From Gammaproteobacteria bacterium (GTDB lineage Bacteria; Pseudomonadota; Gammaproteobacteria; Steroidobacterales; Steroidobacteraceae), in the NCBI GenBank assembly GCA_025350055.1, contig JANXYK010000041.1, positions 1 through 64,000 on the forward strand: a stretch of DNA of 64,000 nucleotides, written 5' to 3'. Positions 53,183-61,842 of this stretch are shown piece after piece (the first letter of the stretch is position 1; every line of letters starts with the position of its first letter). The notes below the pieces were generated by a model. That model made no database searches, was not told the DNA's origin, and was given only the letters and a program-made list of their open reading frames with translations. The translations under genes and the position numbers were made by a program.

Positions 53183-53599
53183 ATGAAATTGTTTCTTGCC
53201 ACTACGGTTGCCGCCCTGATTGCCGGAAGCACGGGCGCACTGGCCAACGACATCGTCATCTCCGGCAACGCCAACAAGTCCGGCGCCAGCCCCGAGGACA
53301 AGGCCACCACGGCCTGCTTCGACGCCTTCGTCAAGAAGGTGCTGCCCGACGCTGCGGTGCGTGTGCGCGTGATCGACCAGTCAGGCGGCGCGCAGATCTT
53401 CAACAACAACCCCTACGGCCTGCAGATGAACGTCTATATGACGGCCACGCTGGCCAGCACTCACGAGAAGCTCGCGAGCGGCTACTGCACTGTGAACAAG
53501 GACGCCAAGGTGAGCCGGTTGAGCTATCGCGCCAACAATCCGGCCAAGCTGGCCAGCCTGAGCCTGAAGGACCTCAAGCTCGCGCTGGTGACCCGCTAG
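53183..53599 (+). CDS. Small exported protein of unknown function
   Basis: 138 residues; GAGGA precedes the ATG. A signal peptide (MKLFLATTVAALIAGSTGALA) is followed by about 117 residues with two Cys (CFDAFVKKVLP, GYCTVN) that could form a disulfide. No recognised domain. Followed by a strong terminator, so it ends its own transcript. Confidence 0.7.
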   Translation: MKLFLATTVAALIAGSTGALANDIVISGNANKSGASPEDKATTACFDAFVKKVLPDAAVRVRVIDQSGGAQIFNNNPYGLQMNVYMTATLASTHEKLASGYCTVNKDAKVSRLSYRANNPAKLASLSLKDLKLALVTR

Positions 53600-53638
53600 T
53601 TTCGCGCACGACCAATCCGGGATGATTGTCACTCGAGT

Positions 53639-53672
53639 GGCGATGGTCAGGGATGACCATCGCCATTTTTTT
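53639..53672 (+). terminator. Strong Rho-independent terminator
   Basis: GGCGATGGTCA, GGGA loop, TGACCATCGCC, then A and seven T. A perfect 11-bp stem with a full T-tract, 40 nt after the small exported protein gene. Confidence 0.92.
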
Positions 53673-53760
53673 CGCCGCGCTGGCGCTGCGATAAATGCAC
53701 CACTCAACACAGAACTCTACATGGCCGGGTGCTACCCGGTATCGATTGCAGGGGACGGAT

Positions 53761-53877
53761 ATGAGCACTCTTTGCCTGTGTGCAGCCCGAGGCGCGCTGG
53801 CGCTGCTGGCACTGGCAGTCACCAGCCTGCTGTTTGCCGGCGCGTACTGCCTGGAAGGCCGTGCCCATGCGCCCTGA
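53761..53877 (+). CDS. Possible 38-residue membrane microprotein
   Basis: An ATG with GGGGA 5 nt upstream opens 38 codons: a short polar start, one hydrophobic helix (GALALLALAVTSLLFAGAY) and a short basic tail. It lies in the 355-nt space between a terminator and the CHAT gene, where nothing else is visible. Size and composition fit a single-pass microprotein, but support is only the frame and the ribosome-binding site. Confidence 0.35.
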   Translation: MSTLCLCAARGALALLALAVTSLLFAGAYCLEGRAHAP

Positions 53878-54027
53878 AACGGTTCGCAGCCCAGGTCCCG
53901 CCGCGCCATGCCATCTGGCCCCGCGGCGGGACCTTTCATCCGCCTGCACGGCTACAGCAAATCATCGGTATCGCACTGGCGGCACCGGATGTAAGATCGG
54001 CTCGAAATAACAAACGGACGGCGCAGG

Positions 54028-57000
54028 ATGTTTCCCTTCAGCGCACGTTTTCGACCGCTACTCGTGACTGCTCGCCTGGGCGGCGTGCTTGCAGTTTGCG
54101 TGTGCTTGTCGACCCGCACCTCGACCGGCGCCGCGATGTCCCCGGCGGCCACTGCAAGTGCTGCATCGGTGTGCGATCCGTTGATGAGCCAATCCCGCGC
54201 CGAGCTGGATCGTCGTGTCATGGTGCGCGGCGGTGAGCATCAAACGCTGAGCGTGCACTTGCCGGCCGCGTCATTGGCGTTGGTGATCGCGGGCGAGCAG
54301 GGCGTAGACGTCACGCTGGAGGTGACGGACACCGCACAGCGCGTGGTCGGCCACGGCGACAGCCCGGTGCCGCGCTCCGGCGTGCAAGCGGTTGCGTTGA
54401 AGAGCGCGAGCGCCGCGGACTACAGCATCGTGCTGACATCAAAGGACGGTGCCGGCGTCAGTGGTCAGGTGCAGCTCAGAGTGGTGACGGTGCCATTGTC
54501 CGTGGTTGCAGGGTCCTGTGCCGAACTGCAACAGCAGATCGCGGATGCTGACGGCCTCTATGTCAGCGGGCTGGTGGCGAGTCGAAAAAACGGCTCCTCG
54601 CCTCGCGATGCCGCAAAGCCCGGACCCAACGCTGCGCAGAACAGCAAGGCATCGGCCTCTGCCTATGCCGCAGTAGCCGCGCGTTTGAGTGCCAGTCAGC
54701 CTGGATCCCGCTTGTTGGCGCAGGTAGAGCATGCGGCCGCCGCGGTGTACTACACCGACCTCTCCGAATGGTCCGTCGCTCGCAGGTACGCTGATCGCGC
54801 TGCAACGGACTACGCGGCTAACCACGACGCTTACGACAACGCACGTGCCCAGGCCCTCAGTGCAGCAGCGCAAATGGAAATCGCTGTGTCGTTGCCTGCC
54901 TCCCAGGGTTCTGCCACTGATGCGCGCCCATCGAGCGTGGCGCTGGGCGCCGCCAGGGAGCAGCTGTCCAGGGTGGCGACTTATCACGCCGGGCGCGGCG
55001 AATCCTATGACCAGGCGCAGGCGATCAATAACCGGGGGCTGGCGTACTACTACGAAGGTCGAAACGAGGATGCGATCGTCGATTTTCAGCGCGCGCTGCA
55101 GTTGTACCAGCAGCTGGCCGACAAGGTGCGCATCTCGCAGGTGTCGAACAACATCGCGCTGGCTGAATACACGCTCGGGCATTCGGCCACGGCCGCGCTG
55201 CGCTACAGCGACGCGCTGAGAAACCTCTCGGCTGCCGAGACTCCCCAGCCGTATGCCTTCATACTCAATAACCTCGGGTTGGCGCATTTCGAGCTCGGCA
55301 ACTACGACGCCGCGCTGCGCGAATTGTCGCAGGCACTCGAGCTGTGGCGCGCCGCGCAGAATCAACGCGAGCAGGCCCGCAGCCTGCAGTGGATCGGCAG
55401 CGTCTATGACGCGGTTGGCGACCAGGACCAGGCGCTGGACTACTATCGTGCGGCGCTGGCGCTGCGCGCCGGCAATGTTGACCCGCGAGGTCGTGTGACT
55501 ACGCTTCGCGCTACTGCAAACCTGACCAGGAATCGCGGTGATGCTGTCGGCGCGCTCAAGCTGCATGAAGAGGCATTGGCGCTCGCGGCGACGCCGGCGA
55601 TTCGCTCACGCCTGATCGTCCAGATCGCCATGGACCTGCAAGCCCAGGGTCGCAAGGACGATGCGCTGCAGCGCCTGCAGGGCGAGCTGGCACTGCCGGG
55701 CCGCGACCCCGTGACTCACGCCATGCTGTTGCTGCAGCGGGCACGACTTGTGGCCCGCGTGGATCAGCAGCGCGAGGTGCAGCGCGACCTGCGCGAGGCA
55801 CTGCAAATCTTCGAGGACTACGAGCTGACCAGCCTGGAGTTCGATGCCTGGATGGCATTGGCCCGCTCGCAGCGCAGTTCCGGTGATGCCAGCGCGGCGC
55901 TGGCGTCGACTGATCGGGCGCTGGCACGTGCGGAGTTGCTGCGCGTACAGAGCGCCAATCCGGAGCTCAGGGCGACACTGCTGCAACCCTTGCGCCCAGC
56001 CTACGACCTGAAAATCTCGTTGCTCGCCGAGCAGTACTTCGCGCGCCACGATGCCGATGCCCGCGATCTCATGATGGCGGCACTCGCCACTGCGGAGCTG
56101 TCGCGCTCACGCGCACTCGATGACCTGGAATCGCTGGATATGAGCGCCGGCCGCATACCACCGTCATTGCTTGCCAGGCGCGCGGACGTGCTGCACTCCC
56201 TGGCCACGGAGCGCAATCAGCTGGAAGTGAGACTCGAGCATGCCACCGTGGACGATGCGCGTGTCACTGCGCTGCGTGCGGGCATTGCCGAGGGGCGGCG
56301 GCAACTCACGCTACTGGATGCGCAACTCGCGGCACTGGCCGGAGTGCGCCGCGGCGAAAGCCAGCGATCGCCGTTGATGCTCTCCGCGGCAGCGAATCAG
56401 TTGCCCACCGACGTTGCGCTGGTCGAATACTGGGTCGGCGCGGAACAGTCGTTTGCCTGGGTGCTGACCCGCAGCGGCGTGACGATGACGGCGCTGCCCC
56501 CGGGCGCACGCATCAACCAGGCGGCAGTGTCTTTCCACGCCAGCCTGAGCGACATCGCCACCCGCACGCAGTCCGATCGACTGAAGCTTGGTGCCGAACT
56601 CTACGACTTGATCGTAAAGCCCATTGCCCCCCAGCTGGTGAATGCACACAGGATCGTATTGGCGCCCGACGACGCGCTGCACTACGTGAGTTTCGCGGCG
56701 CTGCGCTCAACAGCCGCCAGTGGCGACAGATTCCTGGTGCAGGATCACGATGTCAGCGTGATTCCCTCGATTGCCGCGTACAGCCGCCAGGGTCGGCCAG
56801 TGGTCCGCTCGGTGTCGGATCGTCAGTTGCTGGTGGTCGCTGATCCCGTGTACCAAGCCTCGGATAGCAGGGTTGCAATGCACGCGGCCGTCGCTCAGCC
56901 GTTGTCGGCAAGCCTGAACCAAGCGCGCGATCCGCTGCGCGCGGCAACCACGGATCGTGATCTGCAACGGCTGCCAGGTACGGCTTCCGAAGCACGCGCG

Positions 57001-57543
57001 ATCGCAGCACTGCTGCCGCCGAATACCGTGGACGTACTCGATGGACTCGACGCCACGCGCGCCAACTTCCTGGCTGCATCGTTGGAACGGTATCGATTGA
57101 TACACGTGGCTACCCACGGCCTAGTTGATACCCAGATCCCGCAGCTCTCCTCTTTGATGCTGAGCACGCGTGACCGGCAGGGCCGACCCATCGACGGGCG
57201 GGTGATGGCCGCGGATTTCATGACGCTGCGACTTTCCGCCGATGTAGTCGTGCTCAGCGCCTGCGACACGGCTTTGGGCAAGAACATCGTTGGTGAGGGG
57301 CTGGTAGGACTGCGCTATGTGATTCTCGCCAGGGGCGCGCGCGCCGTGGTGGCTTCCCTGTGGGCGGTGCCCGATCAGATCGGCGCGCGGCTGATGACCG
57401 CCTTCTACCAGGCGATGATTCGGGATCACGCGCAGCCGAGCCATGCCCTGTGTTCGGCGATGCGTGAGTTATTGGCGGCACAAGTGGTTGATCCGGCACT
57501 GTGGGCGGCGTTTGACCTGACGCTCAGGGATGCCAGCGTTTGA
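54028..57543 (+). CDS. Exported TPR-CHAT caspase-like peptidase
   Basis: 1171 residues; AGGA lies just upstream of the ATG. N-terminal basic residues and a hydrophobic stretch (GGVLAVCVCL) form a signal or anchor. A beta-rich region (about 60-150) precedes a long TPR solenoid (about 310-560, e.g. NNRGLAYYYEGRNEDAIVDF) and further helices to about 750. The C-terminal CHAT domain carries the catalytic dyad: His1030 in HVATHG and Cys1079 in LSACDTALG. CHAT enzymes are caspase-like proteases usually triggered through the repeat region. It is followed by a lipoprotein, a subtilase and sigma/anti-sigma genes on the same strand. Confidence 0.9.
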   Translation: MFPFSARFRPLLVTARLGGVLAVCVCLSTRTSTGAAMSPAATASAASVCDPLMSQSRAELDRRVMVRGGEHQTLSVHLPAASLALVIAGEQGVDVTLEVTDTAQRVVGHGDSPVPRSGVQAVALKSASAADYSIVLTSKDGAGVSGQVQLRVVTVPLSVVAGSCAELQQQIADADGLYVSGLVASRKNGSSPRDAAKPGPNAAQNSKASASAYAAVAARLSASQPGSRLLAQVEHAAAAVYYTDLSEWSVARRYADRAATDYAANHDAYDNARAQALSAAAQMEIAVSLPASQGSATDARPSSVALGAAREQLSRVATYHAGRGESYDQAQAINNRGLAYYYEGRNEDAIVDFQRALQLYQQLADKVRISQVSNNIALAEYTLGHSATAALRYSDALRNLSAAETPQPYAFILNNLGLAHFELGNYDAALRELSQALELWRAAQNQREQARSLQWIGSVYDAVGDQDQALDYYRAALALRAGNVDPRGRVTTLRATANLTRNRGDAVGALKLHEEALALAATPAIRSRLIVQIAMDLQAQGRKDDALQRLQGELALPGRDPVTHAMLLLQRARLVARVDQQREVQRDLREALQIFEDYELTSLEFDAWMALARSQRSSGDASAALASTDRALARAELLRVQSANPELRATLLQPLRPAYDLKISLLAEQYFARHDADARDLMMAALATAELSRSRALDDLESLDMSAGRIPPSLLARRADVLHSLATERNQLEVRLEHATVDDARVTALRAGIAEGRRQLTLLDAQLAALAGVRRGESQRSPLMLSAAANQLPTDVALVEYWVGAEQSFAWVLTRSGVTMTALPPGARINQAAVSFHASLSDIATRTQSDRLKLGAELYDLIVKPIAPQLVNAHRIVLAPDDALHYVSFAALRSTAASGDRFLVQDHDVSVIPSIAAYSRQGRPVVRSVSDRQLLVVADPVYQASDSRVAMHAAVAQPLSASLNQARDPLRAATTDRDLQRLPGTASEARAIAALLPPNTVDVLDGLDATRANFLAASLERYRLIHVATHGLVDTQIPQLSSLMLSTRDRQGRPIDGRVMAADFMTLRLSADVVVLSACDTALGKNIVGEGLVGLRYVILARGARAVVASLWAVPDQIGARLMTAFYQAMIRDHAQPSHALCSAMRELLAAQVVDPALWAAFDLTLRDASV

Positions 57544-57575
57544 AAATCAAGCCGCAATGGCGGCAGGAGTAGAAC

Positions 57576-58361
57576 ATGACGACTATTCAGGATCTGGCAG
57601 GAAGCACAAACGGCGCAGAGCGGCGCTCGCGATTGCCGCGCCCGATGATGATGGCAGTGCTGGTCGCGGTACTCGCCGTGGCAGGATGTTCCCAAAATGC
57701 CGGCAGTACGCAAGGTCCGACGGCCGCAACACCGAGTGCGCCAGCCGCGGCGGCAGCATCGGAGGCAGCCTCACCAGCGGCGGCGCCCGCTGCGACGGCT
57801 GCCACAACAGACGCGGTCAGCTGGGCGGGCACCTACGAAATCAACTTCGCCAATGATGACGGCCCCACCAGGGGTGGCGCAGACGTCATCTGGAATTCCG
57901 CCGCGGGCGCCAGCAATGTCGTGGTTCTCGAACCCACCAAATCCCAGGTGGAATCTTGGGACACATACAAGTGTACGTCGGATACCAATGCGACTCCCGC
58001 GTGGAAAGACTGCATGTTCTTCCGCGTAGGCACGCGGACGCTTGAGTGGCCCACGCTGCCAGGCAAGAAGTTGCCGGTGAGGCCGTGGGACAAGGCCAAT
58101 TTCGCAGCGTCGAAAGCGGCTGTCGAAGGCCTTGGGCGCAAGGCGCTGAACGGCCTGGTTCAGCCTGATACCGAAAGGCTGGTCGGTTCATTCGTAATGG
58201 GCGACCACGTTGAATACCTGATGCTCTATCGCCTCGTCGGCGGCATTGAGGACGAAAGGAAAAACAAGAACGATCTGCTTCTGATCCGCCTGAGGGACCC
58301 GCACCTGGTCGCCGGGCCCAATGAAGACGGTTGGGGCACTGGTGGCAAGAAAGCGAAATAG
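57576..58361 (+). CDS. Lipoprotein of unknown function in the CHAT module
   Basis: 261 residues. A 23-residue polar N-region, a hydrophobic helix and lipobox AVAGC near residue 38, then an Ala/Pro/Ser-rich linker to about 80. The mature domain (WAGTYEINFANDDG, VVVLEPTKSQVESWDTY, two Cys) is beta-rich and slightly reminiscent of NlpE-type lipoproteins, but I do not recognise a family. It lies 32 nt after the CHAT gene. It could be an envelope sensor, inhibitor or substrate; this is inference. Confidence 0.72.
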   Translation: MTTIQDLAGSTNGAERRSRLPRPMMMAVLVAVLAVAGCSQNAGSTQGPTAATPSAPAAAAASEAASPAAAPAATAATTDAVSWAGTYEINFANDDGPTRGGADVIWNSAAGASNVVVLEPTKSQVESWDTYKCTSDTNATPAWKDCMFFRVGTRTLEWPTLPGKKLPVRPWDKANFAASKAAVEGLGRKALNGLVQPDTERLVGSFVMGDHVEYLMLYRLVGGIEDERKNKNDLLLIRLRDPHLVAGPNEDGWGTGGKKAK

Positions 58362-58368
58362 CCGCGTC

Positions 58369-60372
58369 ATGCGTCCGACCAAATCCTGGTTCGCGTCGCG
58401 GATTGCCGCGATGTCGGCTGTCATGGCAGCGACGTTCGCAGTAGCCTCCGGCATTGCGGGCGTCGCTGTTGCCGGTGACGTGGTGCCCTACACCTGCCCG
58501 GCGAATGTCAGTCTCGAAACTTCGCCGCTGTGTGGCGATGGCAGCTCTATCGCCGTGATCCGCCAGCCGGGCGGCGTCGTCCAGTTCCTGCACTTCCTCC
58601 AGAAGAAAATATTGGCGGCGCAGGAGCAGGACGGGACCTTGCGCGCGCCAATCGCTGCGCCCGAGCGAATGGTGGGGCGGCTGTCCGAACTCGATGCGGT
58701 AGTGCGCCCCATGCGTTCGTTCCGCAATGTCTTCGTGCTGCGATTCAGGCGCGGGCTCGCCACACAACGGCGCCTGGACCGCCTGACCTTCGAGTTGTGC
58801 GATCTGCTGCGCAACGCGCATCTGGAAGGCGGCGGTGGATGCAAGGAGAGCAGGTCGACGGTCCACCTCGAACCGGCCTTCAAGCTGCACGCCGACGCCG
58901 CGCCGCCAAACGATCCGAATTTCCTGAACAGTGAACCGAGCCAGTGGAATCTCCAGGACGATGAGGGCATCAAGGCTCACGCCGCCTGGGATCGAGCCGG
59001 AACAGTGCCAGGCCTGCAAGCTGTCAGGGTTGCGGTCCTGGATACCGGCACCAAGGAGATCGCCAACGAACTCGATAACGGCTTGCTGGTCGACGGCGCA
59101 GACTTTACGCAACAAACGCCGGTAATTGGAAATCCACCGGCCGGCAAAGACCACGGTACCGAAGTGGCCAGCGTCATTGCGGCCAGGGCCAACAACAACA
59201 ATGCGATGGCGGGAGTTGCCTGGTCGGGCTCGGGCCAGGGAAGCGTCGCGACGCTGGTGCCAATCAAGATCATGAGCTCTGCAAGTCCCTCGGAGTTTGA
59301 ACAATGCACCAACAACCTGCTGGATGCGTTGCCGTATGCCGTTGATCCCGACGGCGAGGCGGATGCAGGCAATAGTGGAGGTACTTCATTCTGGGATCTG
59401 AGCGCGCCGCCGGATCCGCATACCAATCCAATAAGGCCGGCGAGGGGCGCCAGGGTCGTCAACTTGAGCGTGTCGTATGACAACTGCTCGGCGGCGTTGG
59501 GTGAGACCTTCAGTCGAATTTCGCGGTTCTTTCCCGATGTGCTGTTCGTGGTTTCGGTGCCCAATACCAATGGCGTCGTGGTCACTGCGAACATAGACGA
59601 TACGCCGCCGAATCCCAGCTTCCCGACCAGTTACCGGATCAACAATATCCTGAGCGTGACAGGTACTGACCTGGATCGCTGTGTCACGGGGAAGTTTGGC
59701 AAAACCAGCGTCAATATCGCTGCACCGGGAGAAGGCGTAGTCGTTCTCCAGCAAAGCCACGCGGGTGCACAGACCGACTCCGGCACCTCGTTTGCAGCTC
59801 CGCAGGTCAGCGGTGCCGCCGCGCTGTTGAAAGCGCTGGCCCCATCCACTTGGCAGTACGCGCAAGTGCGCCGCTACCTGATGGATTCCGCCGACCACAG
59901 CATGTGCGACAACTCGGGTCCGATCCTGGGCTGCCTGGATGCACCCAACTACGCCACCATCTGCCACGGTGTCGCCAGCGGCCTGCTGGACCTGGACGCC
60001 GCAACTGCACCGCCCGTCATGCAGATCTCGGCGTTCGACAACAGCGATGCGGCCAATACCTGGAGTACCGCCAAGGCCGCGATGGTGAACTGGGAGTGGA
60101 AATTCGATTCGACCCTGTGCCAGCAGGTGGATATCGACCTGGTCATCGACCAGAACGACCACCCCACGACCACCAAGGCCGCGAAACTCAGCGCAACCCC
60201 GGTGGACGTCACCGTGCACGCGGTACAGTTCGACGCCACCACCATCGCCGCTGCCGCCACGGCCGCCATGCCGCCCGCGACCGAATCCGCCACGGCCCGC
60301 GTGCGACTGCAATGCGTCGGCAGCCACATGTTCCGCACCTCCCAGGATTTCACGATCAGGAGGTCCGACTAG
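58369..60372 (+). CDS. Exported subtilisin-like serine protease (S8)
   Basis: 667 residues from the ATG at 58369, which begins a signal peptide (MRPTKSWFASRIAAMSAVMA); a frame from 58321 overlaps the lipoprotein gene. An N-terminal region of about 190 residues, probably a propeptide, precedes the catalytic domain. Triad: Asp225 in VAVLDTGTK, His262 in KDHGTEVASVIAA, Ser474 in GTSFAAPQVSGAA. A C-terminal domain of about 130 residues (Thr/Ala-rich, possibly beta-sandwich) follows. Secreted or periplasmic protease of the CHAT module. Confidence 0.9.
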   Translation: MRPTKSWFASRIAAMSAVMAATFAVASGIAGVAVAGDVVPYTCPANVSLETSPLCGDGSSIAVIRQPGGVVQFLHFLQKKILAAQEQDGTLRAPIAAPERMVGRLSELDAVVRPMRSFRNVFVLRFRRGLATQRRLDRLTFELCDLLRNAHLEGGGGCKESRSTVHLEPAFKLHADAAPPNDPNFLNSEPSQWNLQDDEGIKAHAAWDRAGTVPGLQAVRVAVLDTGTKEIANELDNGLLVDGADFTQQTPVIGNPPAGKDHGTEVASVIAARANNNNAMAGVAWSGSGQGSVATLVPIKIMSSASPSEFEQCTNNLLDALPYAVDPDGEADAGNSGGTSFWDLSAPPDPHTNPIRPARGARVVNLSVSYDNCSAALGETFSRISRFFPDVLFVVSVPNTNGVVVTANIDDTPPNPSFPTSYRINNILSVTGTDLDRCVTGKFGKTSVNIAAPGEGVVVLQQSHAGAQTDSGTSFAAPQVSGAAALLKALAPSTWQYAQVRRYLMDSADHSMCDNSGPILGCLDAPNYATICHGVASGLLDLDAATAPPVMQISAFDNSDAANTWSTAKAAMVNWEWKFDSTLCQQVDIDLVIDQNDHPTTTKAAKLSATPVDVTVHAVQFDATTIAAAATAAMPPATESATARVRLQCVGSHMFRTSQDFTIRRSD

Positions 60373-60435
60373 CGCTGCTTGCGCACTGCGTCGAAATTCC
60401 GGGTAGATTAGTGGTGAGCCAACAGGTCGCCCCAA

Positions 60436-61023
60436 GTGCCGGATTCCGAATCCAACAAGCCTGCGCAGTCCGCCATCGACCAGAAGTCGATCGAGGCACT
60501 GATCGTGCGCGACTATCCGGGCCTGCGCCGCCTGCTCGCGCGCCACACGCACGACCAGGCGCTGGCGGCTGACCTGCTGAACGATGCCATCTGCACCACG
60601 CTCGAGAAATGGCGTGCGGGCCAGATCGCAAAGCCTGAGCAGATCTGCGGCTATGTGTTCCAGGTGGCGCTCAACCTGCTGCGCAATCACCGTCGTAGCA
60701 TCGCCGAGCGACCCGATCGCCGGGCCGACAGCGAGGTGCTCGAGCGCACCGCGGGGAATGTGGCCTCGATGGACGAGCTGGCCGAGACCGGCATGGCGCA
60801 GCGGGTGCGCATCCTGCTGCAGGGCATGGGGAGCGCGCGTGATCGCACCGTCCTCAAGCGCTTCTACCTCGACGAGGAGAGCAAGGAGACCATTTGCAGC
60901 GAACTAGGGCTGCTGGCGGACCAGTTCGACAAGGTGTTGCACCGCGCCAGAGCCCGCCTGCGCGAGCTCCTGGAAGCCAGCGGATTGAGACGTACTGACC
61001 TTTTTTCATTTGTCATGGCCTGA
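60436..61023 (+). CDS. ECF-type RNA polymerase sigma factor
   Basis: 195 residues from a GTG at 60436. Sigma-2-like region: YPGLRRLLARHTHDQALAAD and LLNDAICTTLEKW, with YVFQVALNLLRNHRR. Sigma-4-like region: RDRTVLKRFYLDEESKETIC and LADQFDKVLHRARARLRELL. Lacks sigma regions 1 and 3, as in ECF factors. It is 63 nt downstream of the subtilase and 66 nt upstream of the putative anti-sigma gene. Probably drives the CHAT-protease module; TAGATT at 60404 is a possible -10. Confidence 0.85.
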   Translation: MPDSESNKPAQSAIDQKSIEALIVRDYPGLRRLLARHTHDQALAADLLNDAICTTLEKWRAGQIAKPEQICGYVFQVALNLLRNHRRSIAERPDRRADSEVLERTAGNVASMDELAETGMAQRVRILLQGMGSARDRTVLKRFYLDEESKETICSELGLLADQFDKVLHRARARLRELLEASGLRRTDLFSFVMA

Positions 61024-61089
61024 AGAGCGCGATAAGGCGATGCGTGCTTACAGATATCAGGTAAGGCATCAGCCAGTGGTACACAGGTG

Positions 61090-61842
61090 ATGGAAAGCAG
61101 ATTCTTGGTTCCCGATCCGACGATGGTCAACCGCTACCTGGCGGGGCAATTGAGCTCGGCGGAACAGGCCGAATATGAGGCCCTGCTGCTCGAGCACCCG
61201 GAAGCGCTGCGTGAGCTCGAAGCGGTGGCGCGACTCAAGGTGGGCCTGGCGAAATTGCGGGAGCAGGGCAGGCTCGATGAGCTGATCGGTGCGCCCGCGA
61301 GTGCTGGCCGATTCGGTCTTTTGCGCCATCCGGGGCTGGTGGCACTCGCGGCTTCGCTGGCGCTCGCGGTCGTGGGTGCACTGTTCTGGAACAACACGCA
61401 GTCGCGCGCGGTCGCGCTCTATGCTTCGCTCAACGAGCTGCAGTCACACGGAGCTCGCTCGCTGGTCGCGCAATACACGCTGGTGCGTACGCGGGCCGCA
61501 AATCCCGATGTGCAGCTCGCCGCGCCGCCGGCTAGTCAGGCGCTGGAGCTGCGGATCCTGCCCGACGTGGCCGCCGGCAGCAGCGGCTATCGCGTCGAAC
61601 TCTATCGCGCGCATGGAGATGGTTCAGCGGCAGGGAAGCCGCTAGCCATCAGCATGGAGAGCCAGCTAGGGGCGGACAGCTTCGTCACGCTGTATGCAAA
61701 CTCCGAGCTGCTGGGCGAGGGCAGCTACCTGCTGAAGATCGCACCCGCCGGCACTCTGGCTGCCGGCCTCGTTGCCGAGCCCGAAGACTTCCGGATCATC
61801 GTAACGAAGCCGCTCACCACACCCGGCAGCGTTTCGCACTGA
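61090..61842 (+). CDS. Putative membrane anti-sigma factor
   Basis: 250 residues from the ATG at 61090 (a GTG directly before it is also possible). The N-terminal cytoplasmic part (VNRYLAGQLSSAEQAEYEAL) follows the shape of zinc-finger anti-sigma domains (YLxGELxxxExxxFExHL) but lacks the His and Cys ligands. One transmembrane helix (about 80-98) leads to a periplasmic domain of about 150 residues, beta-rich (LELRILPDVAAG, FVTLYANSELLGEG). The gene order sigma then anti-sigma is standard. Its last 29 nt overlap the convergent M13 gene. Confidence 0.72.
   Translation: MESRFLVPDPTMVNRYLAGQLSSAEQAEYEALLLEHPEALRELEAVARLKVGLAKLREQGRLDELIGAPASAGRFGLLRHPGLVALAASLALAVVGALFWNNTQSRAVALYASLNELQSHGARSLVAQYTLVRTRAANPDVQLAAPPASQALELRILPDVAAGSSGYRVELYRAHGDGSAAGKPLAISMESQLGADSFVTLYANSELLGEGSYLLKIAPAGTLAAGLVAEPEDFRIIVTKPLTTPGSVSH

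Noticed and set aside
53940-60436. A shared ECF promoter motif upstream of the CHAT and sigma genes
   Set aside because: Both leaders contain TCGAAAT, but the spacing to the starts differs and no matching second element is visible, so it is probably chance.
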